DNA from: Thozetella sp. PMI_491
Lineage: Eukaryota > Ascomycota > Sordariomycetes > Chaetosphaeriales > Chaetosphaeriaceae
Direction of reading: 5' to 3'
DNA length: 64,000 nt
NCBI GenBank assembly: GCA_021432635.1
Contig: MU270020.1
Span: 584,054-648,053, forward strand
Below are positions 54,801 to 64,000 of the stretch, piece by piece. Below the pieces are notes generated by a model, which saw only the letters and a list, made by a program, of their open reading frames with translations, ran no database searches and was not told the DNA's origin. The translations under genes and the position numbers were made by a program. How positions within the stretch are numbered: position 1 is the first letter of the stretch; each line of letters begins with the position of its first letter.

Positions 54801-57800
54801 ACTACGGGAACTGCTCGCGGAACTGCCCACGGCGGGCGGACTTTTGCTTACTTCTGCGATATGTAATCCTCAGACCGAGAGCGACGAGATGCCTAAACTG
54901 CGGCCCTCCCCTCTCTTGCCGAAGGGTGTTGTGGGCAATGGTTGCCATCGTCAAAGCAGTGAGACGTTCGCCCGGCGCCCTGACGGAGGGGTGGGAGGGG
55001 CGTGGCGTTCTGGGCGGCGGGCAATAAGAGCGAGAATTCAAGCAGCAGGGGGATTTTTTTTTTCTCTAGTTCATTTTCAATTTCGTGTTGGCCTGCATGC
55101 CTACGCAAATTGTTGAGATAGTCGCCACGCCGCAACTCGCAGCCGCCAGCGCCCTGTGTTGCATCCGAGGAGGAGCCAAGAGGAGGCATGTTAGGAAAAG
55201 CTCTGGAGATTGCAGTACTAGCGGCGCCTAACTCCTCTCGCCAGTCTGCCCGCCGCTTGGCCAACCCCCCCTTTCTCCCCCCTCACGGGGTTGGCGCTCA
55301 CGTTGGCGCCGCCGGCCAATGCCCCTTATCTCTTCCACCTCAAACTCCCTAGAGAGAGGAACAAAAACAAACTGGCTGGGTTACAGTCCGCTAAGACTCT
55401 AACCCCTCTCCCCCCCGCAATTCCAGTCATGGAGCTCTGGGGAATGGCATCACTCAGGTGGTGGACACCGTGCAGCTTGCCCCCCCCTTTTTTTCCCTTC
55501 ACTAACCGGCGGCTGCGACCGGGCGGCGGTCTATGCGTTAGTGGAAAGGTTATCAGCCGGGTCAGGGGCATACTAGGCGGCTGAGACTATTGTCAAAGAG
55601 GGGTAGCGCTCAGGAGCTAAGAGCAACGCGTAGGCCAGCCACGAGGTGCACGTCGCCGTGAGCAAGACGCCTCGATGGATCTGTAGGATGAGAGATTTGC
55701 ATCGAGCTGCTGTGCGTCCTGTTCTCTGGAGTTATTCCGGTTCCCTGTCGCACGCGGCGTAGCGAGCTCCACCAAGCCTGCAGGCCGCGAGTCGAAAGGA
55801 GGAAGGTCTGGGAGAGAGATCAAAATAAAGGGGGGTGTGTTTTGATGCTCTACCTCCTGAGGTAGACCCAGTCCGGTTGGGGGTCCGTCCCATCGGTGCA
55901 GTACCAGATGTCCCCGGTACTTCCACCTCCATGTCAACCCCGTATCTGCACGGCAGACAGGACCACTTCCTGGTTATGCCCACGCCATTCCGGAGTCGTA
56001 ACCCGAGTTCGAAGGGTCCTTGGCCGAGAACCCTGATGCACCGTTTCCCCGCCTTTTTCGATGCACGGAGGGTCTAGAGGCAGCTTGAAGAAAAAATAGG
56101 CTTCATCGATAGATGGCCTCGGTGAGGGGGGAGAATGTGGAGGAGCACGCTGACTTGCATCTTGCGCCGTGCGGTGAAACATGCCTAAGGGACCGCCACT
56201 TTGCGGGGGAGGCCTATCATTCGAGGCGGCCGCCCTCCTCTTGCTCTGGATCTGAGAGCCGGACGCCGGCGTAGCCACCGAGGGAGCCAGCCCATGAGCG
56301 TATCGCTATCGACCTTGCAGGCACGGACGAGGGCCTGGCCATCGTAGACGGCAAGCCGGGTTAACCTGGTATGCGTCATGGAGCTGACCTCTCGTCCCCG
56401 CTTCTTGTTTTTTGCAGCATGGGAGAATCCCGTGACAATGCACACCACCCATCATCGCCTAGCATCGCTGAGGCCTTCATGGTGTGGCATCGCGCACGCC
56501 AATGCACGTTACCAAGGCCCCCGTTCCCTCCCGTCCTACCCCTCCGGGACGGTGCTGCATACTCGTAAGAGATGGCAGGAGCGCGTCGCATTCTGAGATG
56601 TGACAGAATCGAGTGGCAAGGCATGTGAAGGTGGTCTCCAAGAGGACGAAGCAGGCCAAGCGCGAAGTGACACAGATCGACGGGTTGGGGGAGCACCCGT
56701 CCGCTGTTTCCGCCCGAAGCTGGAGCACCCGCGGCCGGCCTGGATCTAAGAAGCACTCGCTCCGGAGGCAGCTAGCTGGCCGTCCCAGGCTGTCTCGCGT
56801 ACCATGAGCTCCTCATTCCCCCGTCGTCCCCAGTGAGCTCTCGTGCAGATAAGGCACGAAGTATAGCGGAACGGGTGGCCGCCGCTGCCATCTTCTCTCA
56901 GCAACAGTGCCCCGATAGCCGCCAGATGTCAATATATCCTGCCGGCCTCTTCGGAAACAAACGGAGCCTGCAAGGACAGCAGGCAAGCCGTTCACCTCCG
57001 ACACGCATGTGATGTGGTCGGGCAGCACTAGCTTGACCGGCATACCCCCTTCGTCACCTGCTGAGTGTGGCACGGGAGGTGAATAGACATGCACATGTGT
57101 GCTGGCACTTCAGCCTGTACCGCGAGGCGGGACCTAGAGATCTGGTGAAGTCAATATTGCGCAATAAGGGGGGGGGGGGACGCAAGGGGAGAAAAGGGGG
57201 TGGGGAAACACCGGGAGGGTTGACACGGTCTGACTTTGTGCAACCTCGTTCAAAGGCTCAGAGCCAAACTACTGGCCGTCTATGGGCGCCAGATGGAACT
57301 GGTCACATCCCCTTGGATGTTTTAAACCGAGAGAGAGCGCGATGTTTCCCTCGGCCCACCCCGGTTGCATTCAGCTCGGGGAGTTTGTTGATGTCGCAAC
57401 AAGCACAGGCTCCGACATGGCTCGCTGTCAATCCTGGCGATCTCAAGTGTGATCAGAGTCTAGACCCAAGTGGTTGTAGGGGCTCTGCAGAGCCGCTCGG
57501 CTTTGCTGCACGTATTGGCCGAGTGCAACCGTGGGCGAAGAGGTTTGCGGCTTTTTGGCGCCAAGTTGAAGAAATTTTCGTAGCTAGAGTCTCATGCTAA
57601 AGGGCAACCGTAATGGCAGCCGCTCGGAGCGAGACAGCCTGGGACAAGGCAAAGAGAATCGAGAGAGTTGGAAAAAAAAAAAAGGAAACTCTACGTTGTT
57701 TCACCGCCATTCTCTCTTGGCACCAACACACGTCTTCGATGCCGTCAGGACCGAAGCATATGCCTTGATTCTCGGCTGGAGCATTCACGTGAGGGTTGAT

Positions 57801-60800
57801 CACTTGGATCGGATATACGTGGGTACTGGAGAGTAGGATTATCCCTCACTCCTTACGGATCCCAGGCCGAAGCGTGGGGTGAGCCGGACGGTGAGCGACA
57901 GACCGCCCGGCACTGCTTAGCCTCTTGTGAGAGGTGATTGGGCCAAAGCATCGTGAGGAGTGGTGCGTGACCTAGCGCCTCTCAGCAAGAAACATCTGGA
58001 AGCCCTGCCGCCCGCCTGATCACCTGCCCGCAAGACTCTGCGGCAGTCAGCAACGCGGCAGGCTCGAGGCTTGCCGTATCGCTTCCAATTGCGTGCAACT
58101 TCCGCCGCCCAAGGACCATCGTGGCTGGGGGCGCCCCCGAAAGGCTGCAAAAGTGCGACTAGGGTAGTCGGTCTGAGACGACGAGCTGACGGGAGGCCGT
58201 GGGGTGGGATGGACGGCACGGCACCTTGCCTAGTTTGCTAGTCTTGTTGAGAGAGCATCGTGGAGTGGGGGGCCCCCGAAGTGGCTACGCTACGGCCTCG
58301 AGAGAGAGTGGCATTGAGGCTGGGCCGGCAGGGGTGAGCTTCGAGGGGTGAGCTTTGAGGCCCACGATGCTGGTACGGAGCTGTAGTGCCAAGCGTGTCC
58401 TATCCATGCAGACCGCACACCTCGAGCTCATTTCCGCGGGCCTGAGGGCATCGTGGGCTCTGATGCGGTCATCGCATGCATTTGGGACACCCTGGACTGT
58501 TTGTGCCGCGCCGCGCGTGTTTCCCCAGGCGTTCGGCCAGTCACCAGGATTGGATATTTCACACCGACGTCATGCCTACGAAACGCCGCACTCCTTTGGG
58601 ACGCTGTCAGGGCTCAATTTCAAGGTCAATTTCAAGGCCGAGACAGGCATCAGTATATCACGGGGGCCCGCGTCTGGCAGACAGGGGACAAGACCAAGGA
58701 CCTGTTGGAAGATTGTAGGCGTAATAGGCGCAATAGGCTCGCCTCAGTTTTTCGGGGGCCGGGTCTGAGTGGATGGATGCGAAAGCCGGACGGAATGCGA
58801 ACTCCCGCTGTGGCGGTGAGGACGCTGGGAATAGTTTCATGTTCCTGGCGATCGCCGCTATTGCCTTGGTTCCGCTCCCGACATCGAGATTGAGGCGAAA
58901 CATGCCTACATCCAAGGAAGTGGTTTAATGAGCTACGGCCCGTCGAGCGACGAGCATCGTCTTGGTCGCTACCAGAGTGCCAGGGACCCCGGGCTGGCAT
59001 GGCCTGTTGGGCGGCGCGCTGCGGCGCGCAAATCCACTGTAAATTAGCGGGGATACCAGCGGCTGAACGAGAGCAACTACCGGCCCGCCAGCGAATCTCG
59101 GGTGCTAGGCCAGCTTGGCCAGTCCACTTTCCCACCGTGCTAGCTAGGGCCATTGCTTCTGTGCGAGAAAAAAAAAATCGTAAAAGGTCGATGGCACACT
59201 GAACCACTCGATTCCAGCACCCGCCTGAAACGCGCGTTGACGTCATTGACTGCTCCCAAAACCCATCGTGGGATTCAATACTAGGCTCCTTCTGGAGAGG
59301 GGCTCTTCTGTTCCCGACGACCAGGAGATGCACAACCTCCTTCGGAACGTTGTAGGACCGTTGCCTGTCCGCATCGACCCCAGGGCAAAAGGCCCGTGGC
59401 TGGCCAAGCCCTTGTGGTGTTGAGGGCCACATCCCAGTGGCGACAGGGCTCTACTGCTCGACGTCGAACCCTATAGGGCAGCAAGCTTGGATGCGGCCCA
59501 CGGCGCCGGGCGGCACGAGAGTACTTGGAAACAAGGTAGAAAGCTAGATACCATGTCCCCAAACTAAACATCAAGGCCCTCTGCTGGTGCGTCCTGTGCA
59601 TGGGGAGCAGCTCAGACACAAAGCCCCAAAGACAAGACATGGGAGCGGGGGAATGCTAGTTGAAGCGGCAGAGCTAAAGCGCTGCAACCCTCGACGGCGC
59701 GGTGCTGCTTGGATATTTTGCCCCCGCCTCCCGACGGGCAATTGCGTGAGGCCGGCTCGGCCGACAATGTCTCCTACTAGCAGTGCGTGTCCATAGCGCT
59801 GCAGAGGCGGGACGCGTTGCCCTCGCCGCCTCGCGCGTAACATCGCGGTGCCAAGGGGCAGTAGAGCAGCAGACGCTATAGCCTCCACGCGCGGGAGAAG
59901 CGGAGGCTCGCTCGACGGACTTATGGAGTTACTGACAGAGAGGAGGCAGCAGCTCGGTGCGCCGTGCCGCCTTGGAGCTTTGGTTCAATATCGAAGCAAC
60001 CTAGGGGCGAACCCAATATGCTGGAGCCTCATTGGGAAGCCCTGGCGTCGATCAGCGGGGAGCCGGAGCAGTTCCAGCGTTCCACTGAGCGATCCCTGTC
60101 GACATCGAACCGTCCTAGCCATGCGGCTGGGTGGGGGGCGAACCACCCGCCCTAACACCAGGCGGGTAGCATAGAGGTCGCTCTCTCGGAGGCGGAGGCG
60201 CCAGAAGTACCTAGCGTAGACCACCAAGTTGCGATCTCACACCACCATTACGATAATGGAGGGTGGTGCCGGCCATGGTGTGGCCGCTTGGCTGCCCATC
60301 TGCCTGACCGAGTCGGCCAACGGGATGCCGATGCCAACGCCATGGATATCGCGAATTCCCCCAAACAAGTTTTGAGAATCCCATCCCTCCAAGCTCTGGA
60401 GCTCTCGGCCTCCAAGCTCAAACTTGTCGATCAGGATGCTAGAGGAGACCCTGCTTGCCTGCTTTGACGGGAGTCCCTGCTTATCCCTAGTACCTCTCGA
60501 AACTTGCCATCGCGTGCGGCCCGTCGCTGGGTCCGCCTGGAGGTTATCGAGAAAGCTGCTGTCAAGTGTTGCGGAGCCCTCCCCACCCCCTGCGGCCGAC
60601 TAAAATAGGCGAGGGGCCAAAAACGGCAGCACGACCACGGCCCCGGAGGTTTTGCTCAGTGAGACTGCAGAAAGGCTGTCCAATTGCCCAGGGGCTATCG
60701 CTGCGGTGCTGCAGGTTGCCGACATGGGCGCGCGCGGCCGACGGCCTGAGGTGACGCTTTCGTCCTTGTCGTCCCATGTGGGATGGAACCCGTTCTATTG

Positions 60801-63800
60801 CCGCAGTCATTGCCCGATGTTCCCCTCTCTAGAAACCCGAAGGACTTTTCCGCTGTAATGTAAAAGAGGGAAGGGGGGGGAGGTTTGTTGTCGTTGCAGG
60901 AGATTGAACGTGGTAGCGACCAATCGTAGCGCTGGGGGCCCGATAAAGCCGCCGCTTCACCCGAGATATACCAGTTGCTTTCTAATCCTAGGGGAGAGGG
61001 GAAGGCCCCCCGTGGGAGTGTATGCAAGACATCAAGCGGTGGAAGCATGGGGCAGGCAACGCACGTCGCCCGTCATTTCTCGTCACTCATCCTCGCTTCT
61101 CTGGTGCTTCAGTCCCGCTTAAGCTGTTGCGGTGGGCCGACCCGGTCAAACCCAGTGCAACGATACGGGAACCAGATGACTTGTCTGCTGACCACTTCCT
61201 GTGCTGTAAAGCCGCATGGCGGCCGGGATCGACATGATATGGGAGCTCCGGGTCCGTCGGTAGATGGCTTGCGTTTGGATGGTCGCATCTGAAGCTCTGC
61301 CCTTTCCCTCGCTGTGAGAAAAGGGTATATGTGTGCATGTATTAAGCTCGCGAACTCTTGCCCCACTCTGGCAGCTCTAGCCACATGACGACAGCGGGGA
61401 GGGGGTGAGGGGGCGTGAAAGCACTGCAGCCACAGGTGGCCGTGCAGCCCGCTGAAGATTGCCTCCCGGACCTGCGATTGGCCAATGGCTTTGGATGAGA
61501 GGGAAAGAGGAAAGAGGCGCTCGGACGGCGGCAGGCAAGGCATGCCCCTCTTCTCCAAAACATCCACGCCTTTGTTCATGCAGCATCGTGAGACCAGAGG
61601 CGTCAGCACGAAGGACGTCGCAGTCACCTGATGTGAGCCTCCAAAATGATATGCATTCGCTGCACGTCAAATCAAGGGCCTCCTATCCGCTCCACGTAGA
61701 CGGACAACGCGGGCGCCCTGATCACGCTCGAAAGTCTCCTGCAGGGAAATGCGCTCGGCAGCTCGCGGAACGATTGGCACAACAGATCTTCATATCCAAA
61801 CGACTAAGGATCGCGCACTGGGCGGTGGTAAGAGGTAAGCTTCTGATTCCGGATTGGGCGATGCGGGATGTGGAGCAGGGGAGCGCCGGCGGGTGCATCA
61901 AGCCGATTTTTTTTTAAACAAAAAAAACCTTCGACTTCGATGTCGATCCCTTGGCCCAGACCGGCCGCTCGATTACGAAAGATGCTGCGCTCCATGCACC
62001 GCCAGCCCCTCGCACCCACATCTCCGCATTTGGGTAGGGGCAGTAGTAGTTCGGACGGCCGGCCAAAAGCTGGAGAAGATCCAACGCCCAAGAGGGCAGA
62101 ACCCTGCTCGTAAAACATTCTTGAGGCATTGGGCGCAGAAGGGGCAAGTCCATAGCAAAATGCATAGCAACGATGTGCGGGCGCGCCGACGAATCACGAT
62201 CGCGGGAGACATCATGGCTGGGCCGAAGTCGACCGCAAGAAGCAGGCGGGTCCCCCGATTGCGGCTGGTGGGTGGCGTTGTGCCTGTCACACCGCAACAA
62301 GCATGCACTCCATCACATCTGATGGATTTGTACGGTGCCTTGCTTTCTCCCTGTGGCCCGTCGCTGAGCCCTTGGCCGGCCAGTCGAACAGGGCAGGAGG
62401 CAGGCGTGTCGATCCTATACGGTGTGGTAGGCTAAGCAGGCAATCTGCCCGCGCCGACTTCGGGCACGCAAGCACGCCCAGCACTGAATATCTGGGCTGC
62501 ACTGCGCCTGGCACTCCTGCACCTCGCTCCTTCGACCGCACGTCCAGAGCCGGCCACCGACGGGGCCAAGAGAGTTGCCTGTGTAATCTGGACCTCGCAA
62601 GTGCTAGAGCCCGGCCTGAGACGTGGGGAGGGGGATGGCATGCGGACGACTTCTCGACCGGTCCAAATTACTCGAAAACAAGGTTTTTGGGTAAACACGC
62701 CGAGTCGGTCGGTTGCGGCGGCGCTGAGGCTTGTCTCTAAGATGGATGGCTACCCGCCCGCGTGGGCAAATGCATGTCTCAGAGATATTTTTGCTGAAAA
62801 GCCCCGTTGCGCCTCCCCGCCAACGGCGTTGCAGGGTGTCTGAAGGCATAAAGCCGAGAAAAAGCACGCAAATGAAGGGCGGTAAGGGCGCTCAAGAACC
62901 GATAGGCGGCGGGGGATGATTGCCCAGAATGATTTGTCGCGGCCCGGGCACGCAGGCTCGCTCGCATCTGGCATCTTCTGTCTCTCCCTGCAAGCGAGGC
63001 CGGTCGCCATGCGAGGTGCCGACAGGGAATCTGAAGCCACAGAGCATCGTGCAAGGTCGGGTGCAGCCGAGAGCGATAAGGACCGTCGAACCTCTTTGTC
63101 ATGGCTTGTGCAGCAGGCTGGAGATAAGTGAATTGATAGATATCAAAATAAGCTCATCATATATTTCCCGATCGCCACCAGACGAAGCCGGTGCATATCG
63201 TGAACCCACTCTCGTCCCGCCCGTCGTGGGGTCGCATCCGCGGGATAGGTACCCGGGGACCGCCGGCAGTCGACATCGTGAGGTGCCGATCGAGCGGACA
63301 CGTGCGATGCCGCGAATGCACAATTCAAGAATCCCATGCCACCCGGCTGCCCTGCTCCCACGGATAGCCAAGGAGACCGGAACGCCGGGCGCAGTGCATA
63401 TCTAGGGGTCCTTGAATGACGAGAATTCCCTACAGTAGCTGATTGCAGCATGTTGACGGCTCTTGATTGAGTTTGGCTGGGGTTGCGGCGGGAGAGAGAA
63501 CCAAAAAAATACGCAGGCAACGTTTCCCGTCGGACTTGCTCTCGGGCACTTACAGCACCGAACACGACCGCGCAGCGCGACGCTGGAGCGCAGCCTTGGG
63601 GCCGCACAACACTCTAGAGAGCGCAGCAGCTTGGGTTATCCCAGCAAACGCCGCCAAGAAGGTCGAAGTACAAAAACTGGTGCCATCCAGCGCTCGTAGA
63701 TGCTCACGCCACCGGTTCCAAGCCCGCGAAGGTCAGCCGAGGACGGGAGGGGCAATGGCGCATTTTCGACGCGGGACCAAACAAGCTCGATGCCTACAGT

Positions 63801-64000
63801 ACCAGCCAGTGTGGTGCATAGGTCGCAAGTCCTGAGCACTGGCAGTAGCATGTCGAAGAAAAATGGTCAGTGTGGCTCCATGCACCACACCGCACGTCGG
63901 GCCTGAACCTTGAAGACCAGGTTCCCCCCCGGCTAGATCCATGCATGACAGAGCAGGGGGCAAGGATGGCAAAAGCCACTAATCGGCCATGAAAGTTTTC
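51801..64000. other. 12-kb GC-rich stretch without recognisable genes
   Basis: No reading frame here has family motifs, a believable splice chain or a conserved-looking protein, although several chance frames reach 150-306 codons because the DNA is GC-rich. It contains a (TGG)9 run at 54452-54478, C/T-rich and G-rich runs (for example 57169-57180), A-runs and many short near-repeats. It could be a very long upstream regulatory region of a gene beyond the right edge, a long non-coding transcript, or accessory DNA without RIP. I cannot choose between these. Confidence 0.55.
54452..54478 (+). repeat. (TGG)9 microsatellite
   Basis: Nine perfect TGG units followed by CGG CGG AGG, in non-coding DNA. 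Likely length-variable between strains. Confidence 0.85.

Noticed and set aside
58650-59432. 260-codon open frame on the minus strand
   Set aside because: Same reasons: low-information composition, no motif, no sensible start or splice context.
1-64000. tRNA, rRNA or CRISPR elements
   Set aside because: I looked by eye for tRNA B-box-like GGTTCGA-x-x-C-C contexts, rRNA-like blocks and regularly spaced direct repeats. None gave a cloverleaf or array. A covariance-model scan would be decisive and was not possible.

Overview
The window is nuclear DNA from a filamentous ascomycete (Pezizomycotina). A Sordariomycete is likely, but that is inferred from gene style, not from a marker gene. Genes lie on both strands without operons. 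They carry short GT-AG introns, mostly 49-138 bp and often with a CTAAC-like branch point. The protein set is fungal: RIO1, ATG17, MED22, a metacaspase, a Zn2Cys6 factor, an OPT transporter, a glutamic protease and a HET-domain relic. I reconstructed exon structures by hand from splice signals, phase and family motifs; nothing was aligned or searched.

Left part (1-21.7 kb), accessory genes with wide spacing: the 3' part of an oligopeptide transporter, a SAM methyltransferase, a secreted glutamic protease (peptidase family G1), a broken HET-domain gene, an unrecognised cell-surface protein, a DUF1993 protein, a short secreted heme-thiolate peroxidase, a DHA1-type MFS transporter, a copper amine oxidase and a histidine-phosphatase-fold protein. 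These suit extracellular peptide and amine use and small-molecule oxidation or export. I do not see a core synthase that would make them a secondary-metabolite cluster.

Middle part (22.2-48 kb), gene-dense: DUF1308 protein, Mediator subunit 22, metacaspase without the usual N-terminal prodomain, zinc alcohol dehydrogenase divergent from a second MFS transporter, RIO1 kinase, a GT1 glycosyltransferase, autophagy scaffold ATG17, a quinone-oxidoreductase-like MDR protein, two unrecognised membrane-anchored proteins, and a short-chain dehydrogenase tail-to-tail with a Zn2Cys6 transcription factor.

Right part (48-64 kb): a secreted protein made of about ten 13-residue repeats (consensus Y-T-T-G-P-N-G-x-x-T-P-V-x), then about 2 kb of more AT-rich DNA with stop-interrupted coding relics, then about 12 kb of GC-rich DNA in which I find no believable gene. 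The repeat protein and this gene desert are the least explained parts of the window. No CRISPR, rRNA, tRNA or intact transposon was recognised.
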